Of a stretch of DNA of 64,000 bases, positions 7,839 to 16,068 are shown piece after piece. Numbering within the stretch: the first letter of the stretch is position 1; the number at the start of each line of letters is the position of its first letter. The stretch is from Shinella granuli (GTDB lineage: Bacteria > Pseudomonadota > Alphaproteobacteria > Rhizobiales > Rhizobiaceae): NCBI RefSeq assembly GCF_004341885.1, contig NZ_SLVX01000022.1, positions 1-64,000 on the forward strand. The letters are read 5' to 3'. The notes below the pieces were generated by a model. The model saw nothing but the letters and a program-made list of their open reading frames with translations. It did no database searches and had not been told where the DNA came from. The translations under genes and the position numbers were made by a program.

Positions 7839-8951
7839 ATGGACCGATTCGACGACGAAAACGCCGACAATTACCCCCCGCATTCCTCCGCGAAGCCGCA
7901 GGACGCAGCGATGGCCGAAGGCAAGTCCGCCACCGCCGTTGCGGCATCCGTGCCTCCCCGCCTGCCGACCCACCTGCAGGATCTCACGGATCGCGCCCGC
8001 GGGTATGTCGAGGCGGCGAGCTCCGTCAACACGCGAAAAGCCTACGCCTCCGACTGGAAGCATTTTTCCGCCTGGTGCCGGCGCCAGAACCTGGCTGCCC
8101 TTCCCCCCGATCCTGAGGTCGTCGGCCTCTATATCACCGCCTGCGCCTCCGGCACGGCCGAGCGTGGCGGCAAGCCCAACACCGTCTCCACGATCGAGCG
8201 CCGCCTTGCGGCAATCGGTTGGAACTGCGCGCAGCGCGGCACGAAGCTCGACCGCAAGGATCGCGCCATCGCCACCGTCATGGCCGGCATCCGCAACCGG
8301 CATGCCGCCCCGCCGCGCCAGAAGGAGGCCCTGCTTCCCGAAGACCTCATCGCCATGCTGGAAACGCTCGACCGCGGCACGCTGCGTGGCCTGCGCGACC
8401 GGGCCATGCTGCTCGTCGGCTTTGCCGGAGGCCTGCGCCGCTCGGAGATCACCGGCCTCGATCTGGGGCGCGACCAGAGCGAGGACGGGCGCGGCTGGAT
8501 CGAGATCTTCGACAAGGGCGTTCTGGTGACGCTGCGCGGCAAGACCGGCTGGCGCGAGGTGGAGATCGGCCGCGGTTCGTCCGACGCCACCTGCCCCGTC
8601 ACCGCGCTCGAAACCTGGATCCGCTTCGCGAAGATCGCCCGGGGTCCGCTGTTCCGCCGTGTCACCGGCCAGGGCAAGGATGTCGGTCCGGACCGGCTCA
8701 ACGACCAGGAGGTGGCGCGCCTCGTCAAGAAGGCGGCGCTGGCCGCCGGGGTGCGCGGCGACCTGTCGGAAGCCGAGCGGGCACAGAAATTCGCCGGCCA
8801 TTCGCTTCGCGCCGGCCTCGCCTCCTCGGCCGAAGTCGACGAGCGCCATGTGCAGAAGCAACTCGGCCACGCCTCGGCCGAAATGACCCGCCGCTACCAG
8901 CGCCGCCGCGATCGCTTCCGCGTCAATCTTACAAAGGCCGCGGGTCTCTAA
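7839..8951 (+). CDS. Tyrosine recombinase/integrase
   Basis: This 370-residue site-specific recombinase of the XerC/integrase superfamily has an N-terminal core-binding (SAM-like) domain around residues 55-150: 'ASSVNTRKAYASDWKHFSAW'. The C-terminal catalytic domain carries the first Arg in 'GGLRRSEITGL' (about 204), His-x-x-Arg in 'GHSLRAGLAS' (about 322), the second His in 'LGHASAEM' (about 346), and the nucleophilic Tyr in 'TRRYQRRRD' (about 354). All key residues are present, so it should be active. It lies next to the repABC cassette, where such enzymes often resolve multimers or mediate cointegration. No flanking att repeat was recognised. It may equally be a leftover mobile-element integrase. 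Confidence 0.88.
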   Translation: MDRFDDENADNYPPHSSAKPQDAAMAEGKSATAVAASVPPRLPTHLQDLTDRARGYVEAASSVNTRKAYASDWKHFSAWCRRQNLAALPPDPEVVGLYITACASGTAERGGKPNTVSTIERRLAAIGWNCAQRGTKLDRKDRAIATVMAGIRNRHAAPPRQKEALLPEDLIAMLETLDRGTLRGLRDRAMLLVGFAGGLRRSEITGLDLGRDQSEDGRGWIEIFDKGVLVTLRGKTGWREVEIGRGSSDATCPVTALETWIRFAKIARGPLFRRVTGQGKDVGPDRLNDQEVARLVKKAALAAGVRGDLSEAERAQKFAGHSLRAGLASSAEVDERHVQKQLGHASAEMTRRYQRRRDRFRVNLTKAAGL

Positions 8952-9227
8952 GACACGCTTGACGCCTTGCGCCTTCGCCCTGTGATTTTCGCACGTCACA
9001 CCAAGCGACATGCTTCAAGATCGCCTGCACAGGTTCGCAGCGGTGCTTCGAATGTTGAGGTCATCTCTCCGAGTAAAAATCTTGCCATTCCATCCGCCTG
9101 CACGATGAAAGAGACGAATGCTTTTTCTCACCGGCATCTCCAGGATTGCGCGCAAGGCTCGGGCGAGGTTTGTCAGGATAGATTCTCGGGAACTCGGCAC
9201 GGAACGCAGCGGCAACAGGACATCACA

Positions 9228-9545
9228 ATGAGCGAACTGCAGAACAAGGCGGTCACGCTGGCAACGCAAGAGGAAGGTGATCTCTCCTCGCAATTGCCCT
9301 CTGATCGCTGCGCCCCGTTTCTCAGGAGCGCGCTGGATCTTCATTTCGCCCTTGGCGGCGATGACGAGGCGCTGGATGCGCTTGTCCACGCACATCGTTC
9401 GGCCGATCGCCTCAGGGTGGATGCAGCGGTCGCCAATGTCGTGATCGAACTGGCCGTTGCCAGCCACCTCAACGATATCGACATGGTCCAGGCCACATAC
9501 AATCGCCTCGACGTGGAACTCGGCAATCCACGCCACTCGAAATAG
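9228..9545 (+). CDS. Small hypothetical protein downstream of repC
   Basis: I do not recognise this protein. The 105-residue frame from ATG 9228 (MSELQNKAVTL) has a modest ribosome site (AGGA, about 8 nt upstream). It reads as a soluble helical protein with 'FLRSALDLHFALGGDDEALD', 'ALVHAHRSADRLRVDAA' and 'VIELAVASHLNDIDMVQATY'. The composition is balanced rather than Arg/Pro-rich like shadow frames. It ends 73 bp before the inverted repeat that follows repC and is convergent with repC. The frame is open further upstream to about 8967, but that part looks non-coding. Confidence 0.5.
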   Translation: MSELQNKAVTLATQEEGDLSSQLPSDRCAPFLRSALDLHFALGGDDEALDALVHAHRSADRLRVDAAVANVVIELAVASHLNDIDMVQATYNRLDVELGNPRHSK

Positions 9546-9617
9546 GAACAAGGGCAGCGGTTGGCATCGGGTCGTGGAGCCAAAGGAAGAGGATGCGGGT
9601 GCGATATGCCGTATTTC

Positions 9618-9643
9618 AAAACCCTGACAGTTGGCAGGGTTTT
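9618..9643. promoter_or_regulatory. parS-like palindrome downstream of repC, possibly also its terminator
   Basis: The site has perfect 9-bp outer arms AAAACCCTG (9618-9626) and CAGGGTTTT (9635-9643) around ACAGTTGG. Its core CCTGACAGTTGGCAGG closely matches the perfect palindrome at 11052-11067. Two copies of the same element, one just after repB and one just after repC, suggest a centromere bound by RepB. The hairpin followed by TTTT on the repC strand could also stop repC transcription. Confidence 0.55.
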
Positions 9644-9657
9644 CCGATCTCCGGCCA

Positions 9658-10872
9658 TCACCCGGCCTTTCTGTTCCCCCCGCTCTGCCCCCGAAGAAGC
9701 GCCATAAGAACCGGCCCAAGGGAAAACTCTCCCCGTTCCGCCCGACGCGTCAAATCCCGAAGATAGCCTCCCGGGGAGTTGATGTGCCCTGCCCGTTCGA
9801 GAATGCAGGCCACCGCCACGGCCGCGTTCTCCGCCCCCATCACCTCGCAAGCTTCCTGGTAGGCAGAGGGGCTAATGCCGAGCATGGACCGCACCACCAC
9901 GGCGGCCGACATCAGGTCCTTCCATCCACCGATCTTGCCACCGGGGCCGTACATCGCAATGTCGGGGCATGCATTCAGGACCATGCCAAGCGGGAAATTG
10001 CGGAGCGGCGTGCTCGGCGCCTCATCGCTTCCCCCGGCCTTCGCCCCCTGCTCTTTTTCAGAGCGAGGTTCAAGTTCATGGATGGATTCGGGTTTTGAAT
10101 TCTGTATGTGACGCTCAACATGAGCATCATTGGTGCTGGTTTTCTCTGTATTCTGTTGCATTTCCAGGATGTTGATGATCTCGCCGCGGAGAAGCTCCAT
10201 TTCATCGAGGGCTGCATGGACATCGCTCTGCGCCGGAGTGCGCGGGAGCCTCGCGAGAACGCCGATATAGATCGCTTCGATCGCCTCCCAATCGCCCGGA
10301 GCGCCCTCCTCCATGGCGGCGGAAATCAGCTTGCGGACGTCGCGCCGGCAGATCGTCAGGTTCTCCTTCGCTCGGCGGAAAGCCAGGCGGTCCGCGACGA
10401 CCTTCTGGGCGAGCATCGCTAGCTCTTCGGCACGGGAAAGCAGCGGCGAAAGATCGAAGCCGAACGCCGTTTCGATACTACCCGCTTTGTCCTTGCGCGC
10501 ATAACGCTTACCGTTTGCGCTGTCCTTGCGCACGATCAGGCCCGCATCGACGAGCAGGCCGAGATGCCGCCGGAGCGTGGCGCCCGCGATGCCATGTGCA
10601 CGCAAGGCCAATTGCGCATTCGATGGAAAGACGATGAGCTGCGCGTCCTGACGCAGTTCATTGTCCGGATAGAAACTCAAAAGCGCATCCAGCACCGCCA
10701 GGCTTCTGTCCTGCAGGCCCAGCAATCCCCTCGCCTCCGAAGCGTCCCGAAAGACCTTCCATTTATCCGCTGTCTTGCCCGGCTTGATTCCAGCCGTCGC
10801 CAATTGCCGCTGCACAAGCGCAAGCGACATCGGCCGCCGCCCGAAGGGCGTCGTCACATATCCACTCTGCAT
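9658..10872 (-). CDS. repC: Replication initiator RepC
   Basis: RepC initiates replication of repABC replicons, and the origin normally lies inside the repC gene. The 404-residue protein shows the family start 'TTPFGRRPMSLALVQRQL', the conserved 'KWKVFRDASEARGLLGLQDR' region, 'VFPSNAQLALRAHGIAGATL' (winged-helix region) and 'RRHLGLLVDAGLIVRKDS'. The C-terminal domain 'ACPDIAMYGPGGKIGGWKDL' is followed by 'SAAVVVRSMLGISPSAYQEA'. Length and motifs are typical. It is the last gene of repA-repB-repC, separated from repB by 199 bp. Initiation may be limited by an RNA hairpin overlapping its ribosome site, and by a counter-transcribed RNA from the intergenic region. Confidence 0.93.
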   Translation of the reverse strand: MQSGYVTTPFGRRPMSLALVQRQLATAGIKPGKTADKWKVFRDASEARGLLGLQDRSLAVLDALLSFYPDNELRQDAQLIVFPSNAQLALRAHGIAGATLRRHLGLLVDAGLIVRKDSANGKRYARKDKAGSIETAFGFDLSPLLSRAEELAMLAQKVVADRLAFRRAKENLTICRRDVRKLISAAMEEGAPGDWEAIEAIYIGVLARLPRTPAQSDVHAALDEMELLRGEIINILEMQQNTEKTSTNDAHVERHIQNSKPESIHELEPRSEKEQGAKAGGSDEAPSTPLRNFPLGMVLNACPDIAMYGPGGKIGGWKDLMSAAVVVRSMLGISPSAYQEACEVMGAENAAVAVACILERAGHINSPGGYLRDLTRRAERGEFSLGPVLMALLRGQSGGNRKAG

Positions 10873-10902
10873 TTTCTTTCACCTTGCAAAAGGCAAAAGA
10901 AA
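10873..10902 (-). promoter_or_regulatory. Hairpin covering the repC ribosome-binding site
   Basis: On the repC mRNA the arms TTTCTTT and AAAGAAA (plus-strand positions 10896-10902 and 10873-10879) are perfect complements around a 16-nt loop. The loop holds the only Shine-Dalgarno-like sequence (AAGGTG). The ATG follows directly. Structures that hide the repC start are part of known repABC copy control. Here the pairing is visible but AT-rich and weak. Confidence 0.4.
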
Positions 10903-10932
10903 TCCGCTCGCCCAAAATGACGCCAAGGACTC

Positions 10933-11020
10933 TTGACTACGATTCGTGGAAATGCGATTCTCGAGGTGCTAAATCAGAGAGGGGCTTCCACGACGGCAAC
11001 GTTTTGGGGGCCTTTTTCTT
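10933..11020 (+). ncRNA. Probable counter-transcribed RNA of the repABC cassette
   Basis: repABC plasmids encode a small antisense RNA in the repB-repC gap that limits RepC synthesis, transcribed against repABC. That gap here is 10873-11071. The plus strand has a -35-like TTGACT at 10933-10938, a weak -10-like GATTCT 17 nt later, and a T-run (CCTTTTTCTTTT) near 11010-11020. CCCAAAA near 10912 and TTTTGGG near 11002 could pair on the repBC mRNA to form the alternative leader structure. The ends are approximate; the call rests mainly on conserved position. Confidence 0.45.
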
Positions 11021-11051
11021 TTGCTGCGCTTCCTTTCCTGTCATCCGAAAC

Positions 11052-11067
11052 CCTGACAGCTGTCAGG
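11052..11067. promoter_or_regulatory. Perfect 16-bp palindrome after repB, candidate parS
   Basis: CCTGACAGCTGTCAGG is fully self-complementary and lies 4 bp beyond the repB stop. Its context (AAACCCTGACAG to CAGGATT) is shared with the site at 9618-9643. repABC centromeres are 16-bp palindromes of this kind, often written GTTNNNNGCNNNNAAC. The sequence here differs but has the same length and symmetry. Confidence 0.6.
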
Positions 11068-11071
11068 ATTG

Positions 11072-12094
11072 TCACTCATCATCCCGCAGGCGGGAAAATC
11101 GATCGGCAAGGCCCGGCAATTCGGCCTCCACGAATTTCAGGAACGCGGCGCCAAGGGCGCCTTCCGCAGAAATCCGCACTTCCTTCGCCGAGGCCGTCAT
11201 CGCGCCGAGCTTCCGGCCGTTCCCATCGGCAAGCGCGGTCACCGCGGCGGTTTTTCCCGATGCGGCCGGTTTCACCGCATCGAGAATCCGCTGAAATCGC
11301 TGATCGGATGACTGGGCTTCACCGGCCTTGCTCGACAGGACCGCCCTGATGGTGTCGAGGGATTGACCGTCACCCGTCACGATTTTGGCAAGGTCGAGCC
11401 AGCGCGGCCTGCCGACCTTCGGCGCCCGTCCGATGGCCTCGATGATATCGGCCGGAAGCGCGCGGTAGACGCTGCGCATCCTTGCAAGCTCGGCGTCCTC
11501 GATCGAAAGCGCCGCATAGATGTGGCGCGCCTTTATCCCTGCCTCATCCATGCGCGATGCGAAGAGAGCGCGCTCGATCCACGTCAAATCCTGACGGCTG
11601 GCATTCTCGATGCCCTGCGCGAGAACCAGATCGAGATCCGATATCTCCACTTCGATCGCGCGGACGGGTTTGCCGAGCTGCTTGGCGGCACGCCAGCGGC
11701 GATGACCGTAGACGATCTGGTAGCGGCCAGCGGAGGAGGGGTGCTTGCGAACCTGGATGGGAACCTGTTGTCCCTCGCTCTCGATCGAGCGCTTGAACGC
11801 CTCGAAGCTGGTCGCGTCGTCGTCCGGCAATCGGTCGGGGTAGGGGGAGGGGTCGATCAGCGCGGCATCCAGCTCCCGAACGGATCCGCCACCCGCCTCC
11901 ACAAGCGCCTTCAGCCGGTCCCGCTCCGAGCGGATATCGTCGATCGCACGGTGGGCGGCGCCGATGACGCCAGCACCGACGCGCTGCGTCGGAACCGCTG
12001 GGGCCGGCTGTTCCACGTCCGCAAGCTTGTTCTCCAGTTCCGCCGACAGCAGGCCGAAGCTGGCGACGATCGATTTGCGGGATGATTTGCTCAT
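11072..12094 (-). CDS. repB: Partition protein RepB (ParB family)
   Basis: RepB binds the plasmid centromere and works with RepA to segregate copies. The 340-residue protein starts 'MSKSSRKSIVASFGLL' and carries the ParB/Srx-like segment around residues 90-170 with 'IQVRKHPSSAGRYQIVYGHR' and 'RRWRAAKQLGKPVRAIEVEI'. The helix-turn-helix region lies around 175-230 ('IENASRQDLTWIERALFASR', then 'GIKARHIYAALSI'). The C-terminal half is the RepB-specific domain. Its start overlaps the repA stop by 4 bp (ATGA), typical of translational coupling in this operon. Both parS-like palindromes are nearby. Confidence 0.92.
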   Translation of the reverse strand: MSKSSRKSIVASFGLLSAELENKLADVEQPAPAVPTQRVGAGVIGAAHRAIDDIRSERDRLKALVEAGGGSVRELDAALIDPSPYPDRLPDDDATSFEAFKRSIESEGQQVPIQVRKHPSSAGRYQIVYGHRRWRAAKQLGKPVRAIEVEISDLDLVLAQGIENASRQDLTWIERALFASRMDEAGIKARHIYAALSIEDAELARMRSVYRALPADIIEAIGRAPKVGRPRWLDLAKIVTGDGQSLDTIRAVLSSKAGEAQSSDQRFQRILDAVKPAASGKTAAVTALADGNGRKLGAMTASAKEVRISAEGALGAAFLKFVEAELPGLADRFSRLRDDE

Positions 12095-13314
12095 GTCCGC
12101 CCCCAGCTATTATTGATCAGCCGGACGATCGCCTCGTTGACGCCATCGACCGCTTCGCGCGCACGCTTGTGGGTGTCCCGCCCGATCTGGCCCATTTCGA
12201 GTTCATATATCGAGCGTTTCGCAAGGCCGGCCGCTTCGACCGCCGTGCTTTCGATCGCGGTCGGAAGAAGCACGTCCGTGCCGAACATGTGCCGCAGCAT
12301 CGCGACGACCTGCGACTGCGGCGCGTCGTTCGGATCATGACGGGTGACGAGATAGCGGATGAAATCCTGATCCAGTTGGGCGCCGCTTTCGTTCAGGACG
12401 CTGATGAGGTCGCCCATCATCAGCAGGAACTGGCTCATCGATGCGACATCCAGCATGGCCGGGTGCACGGTGATGATCATGCTGGTGGCTGCATAAATGG
12501 CGCTCAGGGTCAGGAAGCCGAGCGAGGGCGGCGTGTCCAGGATGACGACGTCATAATCTGCCTCGACCTCCGAAAGGGCGAGCTTCAGCCTTTCGAAGAA
12601 AATCGCGCCGGAACCCGACTTGTTCGCCAGGACGCGAGGCGTCTCATGCTCATATTCCATGACCTCCAGATTGCCGGGAACGAGGTCGATCCCTTCGAAA
12701 TAGGTCTTGCGAATGACCTCGCGGATCGGGCGCCGCTCGGTGTCGTCGTAGCGCAGGGCCGCATAGATCGTCTCGTTCGAACCGACATCCACCTCCGGCT
12801 GGAAACCGAACATGGCGGACAAGGATGCCTGCGGATCGAGGTCGAGCGCGAGAACGCGGTATCCCTGGAGCGCCAGATAGTGGGAAAGGTGCACGCAGGT
12901 CGTCGTTTTCGCACTGCCACCCTTGAAGTTCGCGATCGCGATGACCTGGAGATGCTCGCCGGCGCGGCGGCGGGGAAGAAACCGCAAGGCCTCGGCCGGC
13001 TTCTGCTTTGCGAACAGCGCGCGAAGCTCATTGATCTGGGCCAGCGTATAGACGCGGTGGTTGTTCTCCAGCCTGCTCGGGACCGGCCCGCGTCCTTCGA
13101 TGGACATGAGCTTCAAGGTGGAATCAGGTATGGAGGTGAGCTTCGACACCTCGTTGGTCAAAAACGAACGAAGGGTCTTCTCCGATTTCGGAGGATACAT
13201 GCGCGTTCTGAGCTGCTGCAATTGCGCCGACAGAAGCCCCGCATGGCGCATGATCTTGCCGCCTGCGTCTTCCTTGGTGCCAACAATTGGGTCTACTCGA
13301 TTTGCTATCGCCAT
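12091..13314 (-). CDS. repA: Partition ATPase RepA (ParA family)
   Basis: RepA is the Walker-type ATPase that moves plasmid copies apart and represses its own operon. The 407-residue protein has an N-terminal DNA-binding region with 'TLKLMSIEGRGPVPSRLENN' and 'HRVYTLAQINELR' (HTH, residues about 65-100). The deviant Walker A 'NFKGGSAKTTT' is near 128, Walker A' in 'LALDLDPQASLSAMFG' near 153, and Walker B 'DVVILDTPPSLGFLTLSA' near 250. The start has a good ribosome site (AGAGGAAG). It is the first gene of the cassette; the upstream region to 13565 should contain the autoregulated promoter. Confidence 0.94.
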   Translation of the reverse strand: MAIANRVDPIVGTKEDAGGKIMRHAGLLSAQLQQLRTRMYPPKSEKTLRSFLTNEVSKLTSIPDSTLKLMSIEGRGPVPSRLENNHRVYTLAQINELRALFAKQKPAEALRFLPRRRAGEHLQVIAIANFKGGSAKTTTCVHLSHYLALQGYRVLALDLDPQASLSAMFGFQPEVDVGSNETIYAALRYDDTERRPIREVIRKTYFEGIDLVPGNLEVMEYEHETPRVLANKSGSGAIFFERLKLALSEVEADYDVVILDTPPSLGFLTLSAIYAATSMIITVHPAMLDVASMSQFLLMMGDLISVLNESGAQLDQDFIRYLVTRHDPNDAPQSQVVAMLRHMFGTDVLLPTAIESTAVEAAGLAKRSIYELEMGQIGRDTHKRAREAVDGVNEAIVRLINNSWGRT

Positions 13315-13565
13315 GTCTTCCTCTTGGCGGCCTTAAGCCGGTTTGCCGGCCATTGCCCGCCAAAGATAGAACACGATTCTCCCGGACCGTCCAGAAGTTT
13401 AGGGTTAACAAAAGGTTAATAGGAACAGCCGGACATCCGCAACCACGCCGTTTTTCCAATGCCGCGCTGATGATCTCGCGGCAGTTTCCGTGCCGACCAG
13501 CAGGGCAAAAGCCGGCATTTTCAATTGCATGCAGCCGCCGGCGATCTTTCTTCGTGCGGCCAGAT
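13315..13565. other. repA upstream region
   Basis: This gap lies between repA and the DUF4143 ATPase, which is transcribed towards repA. It should hold the repABC promoter and operator. An AT-rich stretch with the repeat GGTTAAC-AAAA-GGTTAAT at 13403-13420 is the most promoter-like part. No convincing -35/-10 pair could be fixed by eye. Confidence 0.4.
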
Positions 13566-14819
13566 CTACATGGTCCACAGGACCGAAATCGGTACGGCCT
13601 GCAATTTCTCCCCGAAGGGGGTGATGCGATCATGATCGTGCAGGACCAGCCCGCGGACGAACCGGTCGCCCACGGCGTCCTGGAGCTGGCGCAATCCGCG
13701 GAAATCGTCCGGCTTCACCGTCGCGGAAGCCTTCACCTCGATGCCGATAATGCGGCCCCGACGATCCTCGATGATCACATCGACCTCATCCTGGTCCTTG
13801 GTTCGATAATGCGAGAATGCAAGGCGCCGCTCGGACCAGGAGGCAAGTTTCAGGATCTCCGAGACGACGAAGCTTTCGAGCAGGGGGCCGAACCGCGTCC
13901 GATCCCGGGCAAGCCGCTCCGCCTCGTCTTCCCGCAGTGCCGCGAGCAGCCCGGTATCGACGAAATGCAGTTTCGGCGTCTTGATCAGCCGGCTGAGGCG
14001 ATTGTTCGACCAGGGCGAAAGCGTTCTTACGAGAAACAGCCGCTCGAGAATCGCGACATATTTCTGGGCCGTGACACTCGACAGGCCGAGCGCCGCGCCG
14101 AAGCTGCTATGGTTGACCAGTTGCCCGGCATGCTCGGCGAGCACGTTCAAAAGGCGCGGCAGTCGATCGAGTTGATCGATATTTGCGATATCGCGCACGT
14201 CGCGATCCAGGATAAGCGCCACATAGTCCTCAAGCCACGCGGTTCGGCGCGGTGCGGTCGACCGACGCAGGACTTCCGGAAAGCCGCCCTTCAAGACCAC
14301 GTCCACCAGGCCACCGCCAAAGACGGCCTCATCGCCGGTGGCCGGCTCCTCGCCATCAAAGAGACGATCGAGCAAGCGGCCAGGGGTGGAGAGGATTTCG
14401 GACTGGGCGAACGGGAAAAGGGAGATGACGGCCATGCGCCCGGCCAGGGAATCGGCAATGGCCGGCATCGTCGCCAGATTGGCCGAGCCCGTCAGCAGGA
14501 ACCGGCCCGGTTCCTCATCCCGGTCGACACTCTCCTTGATCGCCAGCATCAGGTCGGGCGCGCGCTGCACCTCATCGATGACAGCCCGCCTGATGCCGCG
14601 TATGAAGCCGATCGGATCTGACTTCGCGGCACTGAGCGTGCCGGCGTCGTCCAATGTCATGAACGGTCGGTCGTCACTGGCAAACATGCGCGCCAATGTC
14701 GTCTTGCCGGCCTGGCGAGGACCGGCGATCAGCACCACGCGCGTATCGGCCAAGGCGGTTTCGACGTTCTGGCGAACCTTGCGTTCGATATGGAGGCGGG
14801 GCAGGGGGGGCGAGGTCAT
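13566..14819 (-). CDS. AAA ATPase with C-terminal DUF4143 domain
   Basis: This 417-residue protein belongs to the widespread 'ATP-binding protein, DUF4143' family. It has Walker A 'IAGPRQAGKTTLARMF' near residue 32, Walker B 'RAVIDEVQRAPDL' near 78, and the sensor-like 'RFLLTGSANLA' near 105. A winged-helix segment ('GLSSVTAQKYVAILERLFLV') lies in the middle. The C-terminal DUF4143 domain has a PD-(D/E)xK-like signature 'DEVDVIIEDRRGRIIGIEVK'. Functions are largely unproven; members are frequent on mobile DNA and have been suspected as toxins or antitoxin-like factors. It sits alone, tandem to repABC, with no small partner gene beside it. Confidence 0.85.
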   Translation of the reverse strand: MTSPPLPRLHIERKVRQNVETALADTRVVLIAGPRQAGKTTLARMFASDDRPFMTLDDAGTLSAAKSDPIGFIRGIRRAVIDEVQRAPDLMLAIKESVDRDEEPGRFLLTGSANLATMPAIADSLAGRMAVISLFPFAQSEILSTPGRLLDRLFDGEEPATGDEAVFGGGLVDVVLKGGFPEVLRRSTAPRRTAWLEDYVALILDRDVRDIANIDQLDRLPRLLNVLAEHAGQLVNHSSFGAALGLSSVTAQKYVAILERLFLVRTLSPWSNNRLSRLIKTPKLHFVDTGLLAALREDEAERLARDRTRFGPLLESFVVSEILKLASWSERRLAFSHYRTKDQDEVDVIIEDRRGRIIGIEVKASATVKPDDFRGLRQLQDAVGDRFVRGLVLHDHDRITPFGEKLQAVPISVLWTM

Positions 14820-15045
14820 GCGGCCGTTCTTAACGGATAATCCGTCTGATTTAAAGTCTATTCCCGTCCATTTTTAAATCCAAATGCGTCCAAACTTGAC
14901 CGCACCCGCTCTCCGACACGAAATGGCGGCCCTGCGCGGCCTTGGCGTACGGAATGTCCACCCTCCCGTGCGACCACCTCGACAAAACGGTCCGCAGCGA
15001 TAGCGATCCTACCTGGAGCGCAGGCATCCTGGAAGAGTGACATGC

Positions 15046-16068
15046 TCAGCCGCCGCTACGCGGTCCCCATTGCCGGGCGAGCGAAAGGCAGTCGCGCCAG
15101 AACAGCATGGCACCGGTCGTCGACACGCTGCGCAACGAGACGGCGGCGGCGGCATGGGCGAGTTCGAGGCACTGGGCGAGGGGCCATCCCTCGTGGAGGC
15201 CGTAGAGCATGCCGGCGGCGAAGGCGTCGCCCGCCCCGTTCGCGCCCTTGATCTCCGCCTCGGGAATGGCGATGGAGGGTAGGATCGCGCTTTCTCCCGC
15301 ACGGGTGATGGCGATGGCGAAGGCGGGGCAATGCACGGTGACCAGCTTCAGCGCGCCGCGCTCCAAGACCGCGCGCGCGGCGCGCAGGCAGGCATCCTTG
15401 TCGGACGCACCGTCCACGATAGTCTCGACGCCGGCGATCGCGCCGATCTCCATGTCGTTGACAATAAGGAAATCGAGATGCGGCAGGCAGGGCGCGACGA
15501 GCCGGGCCATCAGGCCGCGGTCGATGCTCGCCAGTTCCAGGTTTGTCTGAAGGCCCGCCGCGCGCGCCTTCTTCAGCACCGCCACCCAGCCGTTCGGCTC
15601 GTCCCGCCAGGGCGCGTCGAGAATGCGGTGCACGCCCGGCAGGCCGAGATGCAGGTAGCGCATGCGCGTTCCGGAAAAGTCGAAATGATCGGGCGTCAAA
15701 AGCGCGCCCGTTCCGGCATGGAAGATGTGGGTGCGCCGATGCGAGCGCAGCGAGACATAGGCGTCGCAAAACTGTGTGGCGGCGTCCGGCGTCACGGTCA
15801 TCTGGCGCGCGTCGATGCCGGCGGCAATGGCCGTCTCCCTCAGGTAGCGCCCGTCGTCGTCATCCCCGACAAGGCCGATCGTCTCGACGGGGATCGACGG
15901 GTCGAGGCGCTTGATGTCGAGCGCCAGGTTGCAGCTCGAACCGCCGCCATGGCGCTCCTCCTCGAAGAGCTCGGCGAGGCCGTCCTCGCCCGGCCAGTGG
16001 CTGACCGTGCGGTTGTAGTCCGCGCACCAGGTCCCGCCCGTGAGAACGCCCCGCCGTCCGCCAGTCAT
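15046..16068 (-). CDS. PfkB-family carbohydrate kinase
   Basis: This cytoplasmic ribokinase-type sugar kinase has 340 residues. The N-terminal PfkB signature region is present ('RHGGGSSCNLALDIKRLDP' and 'VGLVGDDDDGRYL'), with the central lid strands and the C-terminal 'KGANGAGDAFAAGMLYGLHE'. The catalytic Asp of GAGD is kept, but the usual leading Asp of the DTxGAGD signature is Asn, a mild deviation. The start overlaps the preceding aldolase-like gene by 4 bp, so it is the last gene of a minus-strand sugar operon: binding protein, permease, ATPase, aldolase-like, PfkB. It probably phosphorylates the imported sugar or a derivative. Confidence 0.85.
   Translation of the reverse strand: MTGGRRGVLTGGTWCADYNRTVSHWPGEDGLAELFEEERHGGGSSCNLALDIKRLDPSIPVETIGLVGDDDDGRYLRETAIAAGIDARQMTVTPDAATQFCDAYVSLRSHRRTHIFHAGTGALLTPDHFDFSGTRMRYLHLGLPGVHRILDAPWRDEPNGWVAVLKKARAAGLQTNLELASIDRGLMARLVAPCLPHLDFLIVNDMEIGAIAGVETIVDGASDKDACLRAARAVLERGALKLVTVHCPAFAIAITRAGESAILPSIAIPEAEIKGANGAGDAFAAGMLYGLHEGWPLAQCLELAHAAAAVSLRSVSTTGAMLFWRDCLSLARQWGPRSGG

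Noticed and set aside
14858-15043. Minus-strand frame of 61 codons just after the PfkB gene
   Set aside because: Its start lacks a ribosome site and the sequence matches no family I know. The region reads more like a downstream gap.
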